64,000 bases of DNA from Agapanthus africanus (GCA_030015575.1 JASDDO010000018.1:230749138-230813137), one strand, 5' to 3'. Shown: positions 33,891 to 46,606, numbered from the stretch's first letter. Notes: generated from the sequence alone by a model not told the origin. Numbers and translations are program-made.

Positions 33891-36094
33891 TGTAGGGTTC
33901 CTAGGCACCCTAATGAGGTCTCACAAGGCATCGATCATGCCAAATTAAAATTTTAAGGGTGCCGAGAGACCCGACTACGGATCGTTTGCTAGATATCTAG
34001 GCGAAAAAGTAATCTAGTTAACAGTTAACTAAGGGATACGGATATACAACCTTTGTAGATCCGTTTGTCCACCTCCATAGCTCCATGAAGAAGTCATCTC
34101 CGCTGTACAAATCCGAAATCCGGGCTCTTGCGTCGGCTTCATCGGAGAAGAAGCGGGCTAGGTCATCGACGACGTGCCGAAGATGATCTGCGTCGAGGCA
34201 TCGCTAAATCAAGCTCCGACTTCACCAAGTCCAAAAACTTGTGAAGAGAACACACTCTACTACTTGGCAAGAGGTAGAGGATGAAGAAATAGGAAGTGGG
34301 TAGACTTTAGATTTGGATTTCTCACTCTTTATCACCAATCACCATTAATGAAGAAAGCTTTTTCTTCTTTTTCTCATGAAGAAGAAGAAGAAAGAAATAT
34401 ATGATAAGTTAATTATAATTGGAAAAGAAAATGAATACTTATCATATTAGAACCATGGTCAAGTGTAGAGAATTAACTAAGGTTAGATTAATGGTTAGGG
34501 TTAAAGATGAAGACAAGAATGGTTACAAAGTCAAAGCTTCATGAAGCTTCAACTAAACTCCAAAATTAGCAACCATTCTTTTCTTATCTATTCTAAATAA
34601 ATAAATAAATAGGTAATAAAAAGAAAACCCTAATCATTAGTTTAACCATGGCTTAATTCATTACACTTAACTATAGTTAAACATGTATCATCAAACATGA
34701 TACAATCAAGTGTACAAAAGTATATCACATATACAATGTGTACAATCCGAGTGAGAAAATCCATTCAAAATGAACCGATACTAGTTAATGCAAAGTAATA
34801 TATCAAATATATAATTATGCATTAAATCACTAAATCAACACTTGATTCAATGATCCGGTCATGTCGCACATAACCGACTGGTATCATCAGTAACAACTTA
34901 TCGAATCAACACTTGATCCGATAACCCGGCTATATCGCATATAACCGATCAATGTCACATCGCGAGAATGAAATACGGTATCACATACACGCATCATTCT
35001 CGGTCCCGCACATATCTCATATGCGCTCCTATTTCGTTTCGCTTGAGCCAGGAAACCTCTGTGTAGGACTCTAAAGACTCGTCAATACGCCGGCAGCAGG
35101 TGATGATCATATAAAGCACCCACAAGCCGCAAGCTGTCTGCTAAACGTAACGGCCACCCGGGTATTGAGCGATCTGAAGATCGACGAGCAAGCCCGTTCA
35201 CACTCCAGTGAATCCAACCAGTAACACTACCGTACAGTCCGGTCTGATCGTCTGATATGTCGCATATCTCGCCTAGGGGTGGTAAACGTCAGACACCAAT
35301 AGCTCGATAAGTCGTGTCGATATGAGGTCTATAACTTTTCGAGAAACTACTGGTAACACTTACCAGTAAATCTCAGCAACCCTGGCCAGGGATTTCCTGT
35401 TATAGCCAATCGAACACAGCGCAACATCAACCCCCTATACCGGGAGAGACGAATCCCCTCCTATCGCTCATTGCCTCCATGTGACTCGGGACTGTACCCA
35501 AAAACCACCATTTTGCACGCCCTCTTGGACGTGGTAAGATGGAAATCAAAGCACAGTGGGAACCACACAAGACTCTATGACGATCTCGGGTCAACAGACT
35601 ACTCTGTACCAGTGTCACCAGAGAACTGCCATCTGACGTGAGGTATAATACCATCTGGGAGTTCTCGGCGAGTCCGTCCAGTATACCCAGTCTCTACTGA
35701 GCACCCGTATATCATCTCTGATGTCAAACACCGATGGATATGGGATCATCCATCGCCCATCTGTATGGGTTGAGAAGGTATACGCTAGTCTACTCTGGTA
35801 TATCGATGCCCCGTCTCGATATACCCACAACTAGGGACTTTGAAGGATGTACTTATGGACTACCATGTCCCCACTAGTATGATCCGCATCATAGTCCAGG
35901 TAGTCAAGTACATATCCTAAGGGCTTTACCAACATGTAACAGAGAGACAATCAGTATACACGTTAAGGTAAAGGGTAACCAGATAGCATACTATCATGTC
36001 GAGCAAGAAAGTCCTCCCTATATATGTCCCAGCATCCACTACAATATACATCCCATGTATAGTAATGGCCTCTAGGGCATACATATAACTAACA
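33891..36094 (-). repeat. 5' LTR of Copia-A3
   Basis: 2204 bp, near-identical to 25718-27929. Ends TAACTAACA at 36094, after which Gypsy-G resumes. Confidence 0.96.
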
Positions 36095-36449
36095 ATGATA
36101 TGTTGGTCCTTTCGACATCCTAGAGCGTGTTGGTCCAGTCGCTTATCGGTTAGCTCTTCCGCCCAGCTTCCCCGATGTTCACCCCGTATTTCATGTCTCG
36201 ATGCTCCGCAAGTACCTTCATGATCCTTCCCAGGCGATTCAGCACCAGACGATCCAGCTAGAGTGTGATCTTTCTTTCACCGAGCAGCCGGTGGTCATTT
36301 TGGATCGGCAGGTGAAGAAATTGAGGTCGAAGGTCATACCGTCCGTCAAGGTCCTTTGGCGAGGCCCGAACAGCGAGGAGGTCACCTGGGAGACCGAGGT
36401 CGAGATGAGGAAGAGATATCCCCATCTTTTTGAAGGTACGTGTAGTTAA
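36095..36449 (+). pseudogene. Gypsy-G integrase C-terminal tail with chromodomain-like segment
   Basis: Continues the pol frame after A3: GPF-type module, then a segment with PVVILDRQVKKLR, VKVLW and a TWE...MRKRYPHLF end (open from 36201 at least; stop TAG 36447-36449). This ILD...VKVLW...ATWE-like pattern is the chromodomain relative typical of Tekay/Del chromoviruses, thought to guide integration to heterochromatin. No break is seen in this last piece. It is separated from its gene by 10.4 kb of A3. Confidence 0.9.
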
Positions 36450-36477
36450 ATTCTAAATTCGGGGACCGAATTTCTTT

Positions 36478-36488
36478 AAGGGGGGAAG
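36478..36488 (+). other. Polypurine tract of Gypsy-G
   Basis: AAGGGGGGAAG two bases before the 3' LTR. Confidence 0.9.
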
Positions 36489-36490
36489 AT

Positions 36491-38467
36491 TGTAACCCTT
36501 CGAAAATCGTTTAGGCAGTTTTTCGGTAATCGGTTAATTTTTCGGCTTTTTCCGTAAAAAGTCAAAATAGGTATGTTTCATTGTAGACTTAATTATACAA
36601 AATTTAGATAATATATTACTACAATTTTGTCACTAAAATGTCACTTATAATTTTCTAGTTAAATAAAAAAAAATTCGTAATTAATTATTTTTTTATTATT
36701 TTAAGCCTTTTTAAATACATTAAATTAGGGATAAATACAAATTTAATTAGATAAATTTCATAATTAGGAATCTTTATAAGCTAAAATATGGTGTTAATAA
36801 AATTATATCATGTCTTGCAAACTTTTGGTTTTAGGGTTGGAAATTTAATGGAAAAATAATGTAAAATGAGTTTTTTTTTGTAAATTGTTGATGTGAAAGC
36901 ATTAAATGATAACATATGATGTTTATTGACCTAGAAACTTCTCCAAATTTCTCCACAACTCCCTCCCTCACCTGCTGGCCGAGCTCACTGCAGAAAATCC
37001 CCTCTCTTCTCACTTCATTTTGCTTCATTTTTCATGTCAAAATTCATACAAAATTCACAAATTTCCATCTCCATTCAACACTAAACCCTAATCCACTCTC
37101 TCTTCAACCCAAATTAGTTCAAAAACTTGATGAAAGGAGGCTTCATGGTGACTTGATCAAGCTAGGATTCAAGCTTGTGAGGTGAAGATTCTAATCTTTT
37201 TGTTAACTTGTAGTTTAAAAATGCTAGAATTGAAATTTGAAGCATTAGTTTAGTAGTAAATGTTTGTTTAGGAAAATCAAGAGAAGGATTTGATTTTAAA
37301 ATTAGGGTTTGTAACATGGTGGTTGGATTAAGTTAGGGTTTTGTTATCTAATTGATTGGGGTGGTTAATTGTGTAGTGTTATGCTCGCTAAATCGACAAA
37401 ATGGCGATGTTTGTATCGAATCGGTAAGCAAATTGCTTACTAGATTTTTACAAAAATTAGAATGCGATCAAATTGCGTTATGTTAGCGATATAATTAGCT
37501 TCGTATAGGATTATTAGAGTGCGCGAACGCGGGGTTTCGTCTAGTTGGGTTTTGGTTTTGTCGATTTCCCCGAAATGACGATTCTAGTTAAAGGTTAGCG
37601 ATTTTCGTGCGTTTTCCCTCGCACCGAGTGCATGCTATGAGTAATTCGAGAGCGTTGATAATTGTATATTGTGACTTGCATCGTCTTAGGTTTTGTATTC
37701 TTATTCTTGATATTGCGCAAATATAGGATCGGTCAGGGAAACATTGGACACGGCGCGGAAAGGCAAGGCGGTGGCCGGATCGGATTAGCGGAGATTTCAG
37801 GTGAGTAGATGTATTTATCTATGGGGGAATCGTCTGAATGGCGCGAGGCGCCCCCCCTAGTTAGGATTACCCTACTTTATGCAAGATTTATATTGATAGC
37901 TAGCTTACCCCTTCATTGACATTGCATACCCTTATAGCGAACAGTATATTAGATTGCATGGACATTCATCCATACTTATGCGATACCACTTTATATTGTA
38001 TATGCGACCAAGTGATGAGACTGAGAGATTTGTATATTTGTGGTTCTTTTGGGTCGAGCTCACTTGAGCCGGCGTTGTGTTTTCGGATATTTTGCGTTTC
38101 TTTCATGCTCTTTTCTTGATATTGCTATTATATTGCATGTGGTTGTGATCCGCCTTGGGCGAAGAGCCAGCTCCCGCTTGGGGATGCCATTTTATGATTA
38201 CAGGTTTATTATCTTGTTGTACCCATTTTGGAGGATAGAAAATATAGGGGAGACTCTGCCGAAATTTTCGGGAATTTTTGATGTTTTAAAAAAGGGTTTC
38301 AATGCAACTTAATTGATTTACAAATCGTTTTCATGTAAGGTTTTCCTTCACTCTCTTTTGATTTTGGTTTAGATTTTTTTGGGCTTTGGCTGACTTAGGT
38401 TACATTACGCCTTTAGACGTCTCGTAATCTAAGTGCCAGTCACGTTCCGTACTTTCGGGTTGTGACA
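36491..38467 (+). repeat. 3' LTR of Gypsy-G
   Basis: 1977 bp, close match to 19145-21120. Repeats the 89-codon open frame (36916-37185) with two amino acid changes. Confidence 0.96.
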
Positions 38468-38472
38468 ACAGG
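38468..38472. other. Target site duplication of Gypsy-G, right copy
   Basis: ACAGG, identical to 19140-19144. Confidence 0.95.
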
Positions 38473-39960
38473 ACAGGACTCGCAGGGAACTGTTGGTTGG
38501 TATTATACCCATCATCAGTTAACAGTTCCCAGGTGACATGAGTACAGCATAGTCCGCAGACTTAACACAGCTGCATCGTCTCGAGTGTGTTCCCACTGTT
38601 CTTAGATTGCTACCCTACCACGGCTCAAAGGAGTCGTGCAAACATGTAGCAGTTGGGTGCAGTCCCAAAGCACTTGGAGGCAGTGGCAGTTAGAAAGGAT
38701 TCGTCTCTCCCGGTATTGGGAGTTGATATTGCGCTGTGTTTGGAGAGCCATTACGCAAAGTCCCTGGCCAGGGCAAACGAGATTTACTGGTAGGATTTCC
38801 AGTAGCTTCTCAAGGTGTAATAGGCTTCACTCCGACACGACTTATACTGCCTTTAGGGGACAGACGCTTGCCGCCCCCTAGGCCCGATATGCGATAGTCC
38901 TAGATGAACAGACCGAACTATACGGAGATTGTCACATCAGGCTCAGTAAGAGTTCGGATAGGTTTCCTCATCGGCCTTCTTATCGACATCTACCTAGGGA
39001 GCGTTACGTACAGCTAGTACCGCTTGCGGCCTATGGTTAAACCCACTGCCAGCGTAGTGTCGAGTCTTAAGAGTCCCACACAGAGAGTTTCCCTGCTTCA
39101 GGCGAAACGATATAGAGGTCATATGGTTTTACGACAGGGTTCGGACACATACGTGTATTTATGCACGTACGATGTTCGGACAGTTTTTACTAGAAGGCTT
39201 TAGTTTAAGCTAGATTCTAGTATTGGATTATTGGATTTATACCATCTCAGTATTTCCGTGTTTTCACGGATGGGAGGGGCATTCTCGTAATTAGTCGAGA
39301 AGCTTCTAGAAGAAAGATGAGGTGGAGAGCTTAGGTGGAATTTGCATTAAATGGATTAGTGACTCATGGAGTGATTCATCCGAATGAGTTAATGAAGCAT
39401 TTATTGCTTAATGACTCATGAGACGATTCATCCAAAGTGAATTAATGAAGCATGGTTGATATTATTATATGTTATTCATTTAGATAATTATCATGCTTCA
39501 TATATTCACAAATGAGATAGAATTCATTTCATTCTCACTTACACATTCTCTCTCCTCAAGCTCTCTTTCTTCAAAGACCTAACCCTAATCCTCTCATGTG
39601 TTGAGATCCAAGAGTTAGCAAGATTAATAGATCCCTAATCCATCTTATATCCTCTAGGTTACCATGATTAGCAATCATAGCCACCTAGTTACCTCAAGTG
39701 AGAGGTTAAAGGTTGGAGAAGGAACTCTCGGGTGGATCTTCTATCACATCAAGGAGGCCGACGAGAAGGTGAACTACAAGAACAAGAAGGACTTGAATCT
39801 TTTGGTATAATCATCTATCATAGTAGTTAATCACTTCTAGATAGTTGTTAGTTAGGGTTTAGCAAAGATCCGTAAAGTTAGTCGATGTTAACTCAAAAAA
39901 ATGATTGTTTTACCTATTCCGCCTCTTCGCATCATGTGGGGTGTCTAACGTCGACTTACA
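38473..39960 (+). repeat. 5' LTR of Copia-B, right piece
   Basis: Continues the LTR cut at 19144 and ends CGACTTACA. Together the pieces make about 1905 bp. Alignable by eye with the A LTR (for example the blocks around GGTATTATACC and TCCCTGGCCAGGG) but with many differences. Confidence 0.88.
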
Positions 39961-39961
39961 G

Positions 39962-39974
39962 TGGTATCAGAGCC
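39962..39974 (+). other. Primer binding site of Copia-B (tRNA-iMet)
   Basis: TGGTATCAGAGCC one base after the LTR end. Confidence 0.92.
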
Positions 39975-40200
39975 TAGCTAAACCATAACTAACATGTTAG
40001 CAAAGTCGTTAGAAATTCGATCGCAAAACGATCCCGAAAAAACATCATTTTCACATTGTTTCTGCCATTTTTAAAACGGGGTCTAAAAATTTTTCAGGGA
40101 CCCTTAAAAATACAAGCAGGGTTTTTTAAGAATTGTGAAGAAATTTGGGACTGTGAATCAGCCATACCACTGTGGAACCACCGCCAATCCAAGCGATCCT

Positions 40201-40235
40201 CCGCGGATCCGCGGCCGAGTTGACTCCGAGTCAAC
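40201..40235 (+). promoter_or_regulatory. Leader palindromes of Copia-B near PBS
   Basis: Two perfect inverted repeats, CCGCGGATCCGCGG and GTTGACTCCGAGTCAAC, occupy the place of the long GC-rich hairpin of family A, about 230 nt after the PBS. Possible dimerisation stem; inference only. Confidence 0.6.
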
Positions 40236-41326
40236 CCAAATTTGCTCAGTTATTCTTCTGTGTTGATGTTGTGTTTTCTGGGTTGATTTGTTTCTGCTCA
40301 GGTTTTATGTGCACAGAGAATTGTTTGGATTAGATTCATATGTGTTGCTTGATCGAAATTCTAAGATGTTTGGCTAACTGGATTATATCAGTGTTGTGTT
40401 TAATGTGTTCGTAAACCTCTCCTAACTGCTAATATGTCGGTTAGCAGGGGTTGCACATTTCTGTAATGGTTTTTACTGGTTTGTGAATATGGACTTGTTG
40501 GATTGTCGTCAATGGATAGCCGGGGATGTGAGACGAGTGTTTCTTTCATTCAAATGTAAATTGTAATTTGTTGTAATATTCTTTTGCGGGGCACATCCGG
40601 GTTGAGATTGTAGCCACCGTTGTATTATTTCATTTACTGTTTTCTGCTCCTAGGATAGACCCAAGATGGGGTGCACAAACTACCTGGTACTTTGAAGTGT
40701 TTAGTGGCCTACTCATGTCGTTGAGGGAGACCGCTTCACTTCGGGTACTTGGCAGGTAGTTTGCCGTACCCGTAGGGGTCTAGGGTGGGGTTTTGGCTAT
40801 TCATCGACTGTGTAATCCGTCATTCTTTGCAGGCTCAAAAGGAATTCGGATTCGTAGAAAATCCAATATATTCATCTGTGATCTGGAATGCTTATTATTG
40901 CGTCTGACGAATGTACAATATCTATATATGATATCTATTAGGACTTATGTTTTGCACCCGCATTAGCCAGACCCCGCTCTGTTGTTAGTTAAGTAACCTA
41001 ACGGGTAAATGACGGGGCCCAGTGGCGAATGCGGTTGGCATAAGAGGACGTTGTATTTTCGTTGTTTTCAGCAATGATAGGTTAATTGATGGGATGCATT
41101 ATATTAATGCAAAGAAAATAAACCAAAGTTGAATCGTTGGAACAGTTTAAAAGAAACCACTCGGTTATTTTAAAACAGAAGATATTTTTTTAATTGCGGA
41201 GCTTAAACCACTCCTTTTAAAAGCTATCAGGTTCCTTCGATCATATAAAGTTCACAACGTTCACGGTTTCACCAAAACCATTCGTAACCCTCCGTCATTG
41301 CATTTGGGTATTCAGTAGTATTCAAG

Positions 41327-41534
41327 CTATGTATTTTGACCAACGCCAAGACATAGTGTTTGGTAGCTGCAGGGTATTCATTTGTTGCATAGATAGATGA
41401 GTTGGTTTGGGACAGTCGTACTATCATTTGGCCAACGTCAGGGGTATGTACGGATGGGTTCAAATTAATAAGATAATGATGGGTAGAACTTGATATGTGA
41501 CTTATGACTTTTTGACCAACGCCAAGGTCATAAG
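41327..41534 (+). promoter_or_regulatory. Triple-hairpin array in B leader
   Basis: Stems are perfect: CTATGT/ACATAG (41327-41332, 41351-41356), CGTAC/GTACG (41417-41421, 41448-41452) and CTTATGAC/GTCATAAG (41501-41508, 41527-41534). The loops hold TTTGACCAACGCCAAG (41335-41350 and 41511-41526) and the variant TTTGGCCAACGTCAGG (41427-41442). This gives the strongest pairing support for the same structure in family A. Confidence 0.8.
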
Positions 41535-41677
41535 AGCATAGGGCAGAAATTTATATCGGGAATTTCTAAAGAAACTGAAATTTGCTAAGAGTTGCATACC
41601 ATTTGGAATGTGATAATTTTAGTAGGATTTCTTCAGCTTTATCACACGATGATATTTGGATCCCGGTCCTACTGTGA

Positions 41678-41839
41678 GTATCCGCTACTCATCAGGAGAT
41701 TCGTCACTTAACGATCAATGCTATAAACCAAGTAAGTGTCGAGAAAGGTGTCAGCGGGGCTACGCCCCCAGAGAAAAGAGGTTATTTAGTTAAAGAACTT
41801 CGCGAAAGCGTCGTAAAACCTCCCTCGAAGTACCGACAC
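41678..41839 (+). promoter_or_regulatory. GAAA-loop RNA domain in B leader
   Basis: GAGTA/TACTC hairpin (41678-41682, 41688-41692), GTGTC/GACAC (41748-41752, 41835-41839), GGGG/CCCC hairpin (from 41757), GAGGTT/AACCTC (41778-41783, 41817-41822) and CGC-GAAA-GCG (41801-41810). Where A has GGGG/CCTC, B has GGGG/CCCC. Confidence 0.72.
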
Positions 41840-42031
41840 CCGGCCTGGCTGAACGGTTAAGCAAGTATTGTACGGTGAAAATAGTTCTGACTAGTTCTTC
41901 CTTTTTAGTTTGAGGAGGGATTCGAGAAATAGTGGGAGCCATCCTGTTTAGATAAACTAAAAACCACTATAAACTTGCAAGAGCATCATGCTAAAGTGTT
42001 CCCTCTCTCTCTCATTGCAGTGACCCAGAAC

Positions 42032-43140
42032 ATGACAGGCCTTAAGTTATTATTATGTAAAAATATTTTGACAGGGCCAAACTATAAAGATTGGTTCTGG
42101 AATGTTATGATGGTTATTACCTATGACAAATTGGCGTATGTCCTTACTACTAAGGCACCTGTTGTCCTTAGTCCAGAATCCAGTGTCGCGGATAAGGAAA
42201 TCCGCAAGACCTGGGAGATTGACTGTGCGAAAGCCAAATGCATCTTGCTTGCCTCTATGAATAATGAACATCAGAGGAGGCACGAGAATATGGATCTAGA
42301 ATCCATATTTCTCCACACCAAAGATTTGTATGGAGAGCAATCTCGTATAGCAAGATACGAGACCTCGAAGAACTTGTTTCAGTCGAGACTGGCCGTCGGA
42401 TCATCTGTAGGAGAACATGTCCTTAAGATGATTGGCTATATAGAAGAGCTCGCGGACCTCGGGACGACATTAGAGAACGAGATGTATACAGACTTGATTC
42501 TCCAATCCCTTCCTTCTACCTACGCCTAGTTTATCCAGAATTTCAACATTCAAGGTAAAGAAGTTGAACTTCCAGAACTCCTTAACATGTTGAGAAGTGC
42601 AGAGGGCACCTTGCAGAAAGCAAGAGAAACATCTACTATGTTTGTTCACGGTGCTTCCTCTTCCAGGTCCAAGGCAAGGGCCAAAGGAAAGAAGAAGAAG
42701 GTCGCTACCAAACCAAGAGGTGGTGTTGGTAAGGTGGGAGTTAAAGGAAAGGCAAAGGTTGCGGTGCCAGTAGTGGCAAAGGATGAGTGCTTCCACTGTC
42801 ATAGGAATGGCCATTGGAAGAAAGATTGCAAAGCTTGGATTGCCAAGAACCAGAACTCGAAGCATGTTGTGGCTTTGGCCTCGGGTGTGTTTGTAATTGA
42901 GAACTGTTGGTCAATTAACTCTACTTCCTGGGTACTAGATACCGGAGCAGGATCACATATCTGTAATTCATTACATGCTTTGAGAAACCGTAAAGTTATT
43001 AGGGTAGGCGATTTGTCTCTCACAGTTGCGAAAGGAATGAGCGTGGACGCTGAATCCGTGGGAGAATATCGCCTAGGTTTGACAAGTGGGCAGATATTGA
43101 TTCTACGTAACTGTTTGTATGTACCTAGTTTGACTTGAAA
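42032..43140 (+). pseudogene. gag: Copia-B gag and protease, with stops
   Basis: ATG 42032 lies 12 bases after the splice acceptor. The first ~170 residues match the copia Gag capsid region of the UBN2 type (NILTGPNYKDW start, NLFQSRL and LQSLP segments). TAG at 42527-42529 stands where a Gln codon is expected; the same frame then continues through a basic Lys/Arg stretch to a CCHC knuckle (C-F-H-C...H...C, about 42788-42829) and the protease (DTGAGSH near 42940). TGA follows at about 43136-43138. This is the only recognisable copia Gag in the window. Its presence in B and absence in A is the main difference between the families. Confidence 0.92.
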
Positions 43141-44379
43141 TATCATATCAGTGTCCTCACTTTCGAAAGAGGGATATGATTTTACATTCGTAAGCGATGT
43201 AGTAAACATCGACCTAAATCAAGTTCTGATTGGGTCCGGTACATTAGATGACAGTATATACGTATTAAATCAAGCTCAGGTTTTCAATGTCCAGAACACA
43301 CTAAAAAGAAAGTCTCCAGATATAAATCAGGCTTTCTTATGGTATTGTAGACTAGGTCACATCAATGAGACAAGGTTAACTAAGTTACATAGAGAAGGAT
43401 ATTTGGATCCGTTCGAATATTAATCTTATGCCACTTGTCAATCATATCTCAAAGTAAAAGATGACAAAGACTCCATTCACTGGACATGGAGTAAGAGCGA
43501 GCGAGCTCTTAGGACTCATATACAGCGATGTATGTGGTCCAAAGTCTACACATGCAAGAGGCGGTTTTTCATATTTCATTACTTTTACGGATGATTACTC
43601 TAGATATGGATTCATTTTCTTAATGAAACATAAATCCGAGGCCTTTGAGAAATTCCAGGAATATAAGAATGAAGTAGAAAACCAAACCGGGTAAAAGTAT
43701 CAAGACACTGAGATCTGATCGAGGTGGTGAATACTTAAGTGCCGAGTTCCTGGGTTACCTAAAAGAGAAAGGAATTCTATCTCAGCTTACTCCTCCATAC
43801 ACTCCACAGCAAAATGGTGTATCAGAAAGACGGAACCGAACCCTATTAGATATGGTGCGTTCCATGAGGAGTAATGCTGAGTTACCGCGATCTTTCTGGG
43901 GTTATGCGCTAGAATCAGCTGCATATCTTTTGAACAGGGTTCCTAACAAGACTGTTCCTACCACACCATACCAGATGTGGAGTGGGAAGAAACCCTATCT
44001 TCAGTGTCTAAAGATATGGAGATATCCAGCTTTTGATAAAAAGCAGCATGCGGACAAACTCGAGGCACGCTAAGTACAGTGTAAGTTTGTGGGATATCCA
44101 AAGAACTCCAAGGGGTATTTTTTCTATTACGCAGTGGAACTAAAGGTTTTTGTTTCTCGTAATGCCCATTTTCTAGAGCATCAGTTTTTAGAAAAGGAAA
44201 CAAATGGGAGCGGAATAGAACTGGAAGAAATTCCAGAACCACAAATTACTACTGAAAGTTTGGTAGAACCAGAAGTTCAAGAAGAACAGGAAATTCCCGC
44301 ACCCCTCCTCAGGAGTAGTAGGCCATCTCATCCGCCTGAGAGATACTATGGTTTTCTCATAGACGGGGATAGAAAGGAT
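43141..44379 (+). pseudogene. Copia-B integrase and RT start, broken and truncated by A4
   Basis: Continues with the pre-integrase His/Cys region and integrase core: HTGHG-like linker, a YSDVCGP segment near 43510, SDRGGEY near 43715, VSERRNR near 43820. Breaks are TAA at about 43421-43423, a shift near 43450, an extra base plus stop near 43694, and TAA at about 44071-44073. The linker ends in ...LRSSRPSHPPERYYGFL, then A4 begins at 44380 where RT would start. The rest should lie right of the window. Confidence 0.9.
44375..44379. other. Expected target duplication of Copia-A4, left copy
   Basis: AGGAT immediately before the A4 LTR. The partner would be outside the window, so this is a prediction only. 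Confidence 0.5.
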
Positions 44380-46605
44380 TGTTGGTTGTATGTATGCCCT
44401 AGAGGCCAGTATTGTACAGATGATGTATATTATATTGGATGCTTGGACATATATAGAGATGACTTTCGTGCTCGATATGATAGTATGCTATCTGGTTACT
44501 CTTTATCTTAACATGTACACTTGTCTCCTTAAACTGTCTTATAGTTACATGTTGATAAAGCCCTTAGGATGTGTACTTGACTACCTGGACTATGATGCAG
44601 ATCATACTAGTGGGGACATGGTAGTCCATAAGTACATCCTTCAAGGTCCCTAGTCGTGGGTGTATCGAGACGGGGCATCGATATACCAGAGTAGACTAGC
44701 GTATACGCTTCTCGACCCATGAGATGGGCGATGGATGATCCCATATCCATTGGTGTTTGAAATCAGAGATGGTGTACGGGTGCTCAGTGGAGACTGGGTA
44801 CACTGGACGGACTCGCCGAGAACTCCCAGATGGTATTATACCTCACGTCAGATGGCAGTTCTCAGGTGACACTTGTACAGGTTAGTCTGTAGACCCGAGA
44901 TCGTCATAGAGTCTTGTGTGATTCCCACTGTGCTTTGATCTCCACCTTACCACGTCCATGAGGGCGTGCAAAACGGTGGTCTTTGGGTACAGTCCCAAGT
45001 CACATGGAGGCAATGAGCGATAGGAGGGGTTTCGTCTCTCCCGGTATTGGGGGTTGATGTTGCGCTGTGCTCGATTGGCCGTAACAGGGAAGTCCCTGGC
45101 CAGGGCTGATCAGAGATTTGCTGTTAAGTGTTACCAGTAGTTTCTCGACCCGTTATGAGCCTCACATCGGCACGACTTATCGGTTATTGGGGTCTGACGT
45201 TTACCACCCTTAGACTTGATATGCGACATATCAGACGAACAGACCAGACTGTACGGTAAGTGTTACTGGTTGGATTCACAGGAGTACGAGCGGGCTAGCT
45301 CATCGATCTTCTGATCGCTCAATATCCGGATGGCCGTTACGTTTAGCAGACCGCTTGCGGCTTGTGGGTGCTTGATATGATCATCATCTGCTACCGGCGT
45401 ATTGACGAGTCTTTAGAGTCCTACACAGAGGTTTCCTGGCTCAAGCGAAACGAAATAGGAGCGCATATGAAAGATGTGCGGGACCGAGAATAATGCGTGT
45501 ATGTGATACCGTATTTCATTCTCGCGATGAATGTTTCGATTGGTTGTATGCGATATAACCTAGTTATCGAATCATTGATTCGATAAATCGATACATTGTA
45601 TACTAGTCGGTTATGTGCGACATGACCGGATCATTGAATCAAGTGTTGATTTAATGATTTAATGTATAATTGTATATTTGAAATATTAATTTGCATTAAC
45701 TAGTATTGGTTCATTTTTAAAAGGATTTTCTCACTTGAAGTGCACATTGTATATATGATATGCTTTTGTGTGCACTTGATTGTATCATGTTTAATGATAC
45801 ATACTTACTTGGGTTTGTGCAAAGAATTAAACCATGGTTATGATAATGGTTAGGGTTTTGTGTTATTCATCTATTTATTTATCCATTCTTTATTTATTTA
45901 AATAGATAAAAGAAAAGAAAATGGTTTCTTTTTATCACGAAGCTTGTTGAAGCTTCATGAAGCTTTGACTAAAGAGACCATTTGTCTTTATTCTTAACCC
46001 TAACCATTCCCATTTACCATGGTCTATTCTCTACACTTAACCTTAGTTAGCTTATGATAAGTATTGATTTATTTTCATATTAAATCAACACTTATCACAT
46101 TCTTTCTTCTTCTTCATCATCTTCATCAAGAAAGAAAGCTTGATGCCATCAATGGCAACTTGAGTTCTAAAGTGAGAAATCCAATTCTAAAGTGAACCCA
46201 CCTCCTATTTCTTGACCCTCTACCTCTTGCCAAGTTGTTTTGGGTGTTTCCTTCACAAGTTTAATAAATTTGTGAAGTCGGAGCTTGAACTTGTGATGCC
46301 TCGACATAGATCATCTTCGGCACGAAGCCGACGACCTAGTCCGCCCATTTCTACGATCAAGCCGACGATTGAGTCCCTGATTCGAGATGGACAGCGAGAG
46401 GACGCCTACGTGGAGCCAAGGAAGTGGATATCCGGATCTACAAAGGTTGTAGCTTCTTTTCTTTAGTTAAGTTGTTAACTAGATTCGTATATCGCCTAAA
46501 CTTCTAGTCAACGATCCGTATTAGGGTTTCTTGGCACCCGTAAAATTTGAAATTGGCATGGTTGATGCCTTGTGAGACTTCATTAGCGTGCCTAGGAACC
46601 CTACA
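44380..46605 (+). repeat. 5' LTR of Copia-A4
   Basis: 2226 bp, TGTTGGTTGTATG to GGAACCCTACA. No gene; the open frame at 46212-46466 is a chance frame in the LTR end. Confidence 0.96.
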
Positions 46606-46606
46606 G

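Larger units (their letters stand above)
25718..36094 (-). mobile_element. Copia-A3, complete defective element inside Gypsy-G
   Basis: The only family-A copy with both LTRs whole in the window: 3' LTR 25718-27929, internal 27930-33890 (5961 bp) and 5' LTR 33891-36094. Total length is 10,377 bp. The LTRs differ at few positions (for example two in the first ~180 bp), so it is young. The internal region is nevertheless coding-dead with the lesions shared by A2 and A5. It interrupts the integrase tail of G in antisense. Confidence 0.96.
19145..38467 (+). mobile_element. Gypsy-G, Tekay/Del-type chromovirus split by Copia-A3
   Basis: LTRs of 1976 bp (19145-21120) and 1977 bp (36491-38467) are flanked by a perfect ACAGG duplication. 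The body holds PBS, gag, protease, RT, RNase H, integrase and a C-terminal chromodomain-like segment, with A3 inserted at 25718-36094. The integrase-after-RT order and the chromodomain tail are typical of plant chromoviruses. LTRs differ at only a small fraction of sites, so the insertion is recent, yet the coding region has four breaks besides A3. Confidence 0.96.
39975..42031 (+). other. Copia-B untranslated leader
   Basis: About 2.06 kb without a gene. It aligns in blocks with the A leader. It contains palindromic hairpins near the PBS (CCGCGGATCCGCGG 40201-40214; GTTGACTCCGAGTCAAC 40219-40235), the triple-hairpin array (41327-41534), the GAAA-loop domain (41678-41839), a donor-like GTAAGT (41732-41737), and a pyrimidine tract with acceptor AG at 42019-42020. 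Confidence 0.82.
18728..44379 (+). mobile_element. Copia-B, interrupted by Gypsy-G and Copia-A4
   Basis: Visible parts are LTR (18728-19144 and 38473-39960), PBS, leader (39961-42031) and gag-protease-integrase (42032-44379). RT, RNase H and the 3' LTR must lie right of A4, outside the window. Leader and LTR are recognisably related to family A but well diverged. B keeps gag, which A lacks. This copy has several stops and frameshifts. Confidence 0.9.

Noticed and set aside
44365..44400. A recombinant Copia-B element that acquired a family-A LTR
   Set aside because: The LTR at 44380 is followed by a PBS and leader, so it is a 5' LTR of an inserted A4. Simple nesting explains the join.
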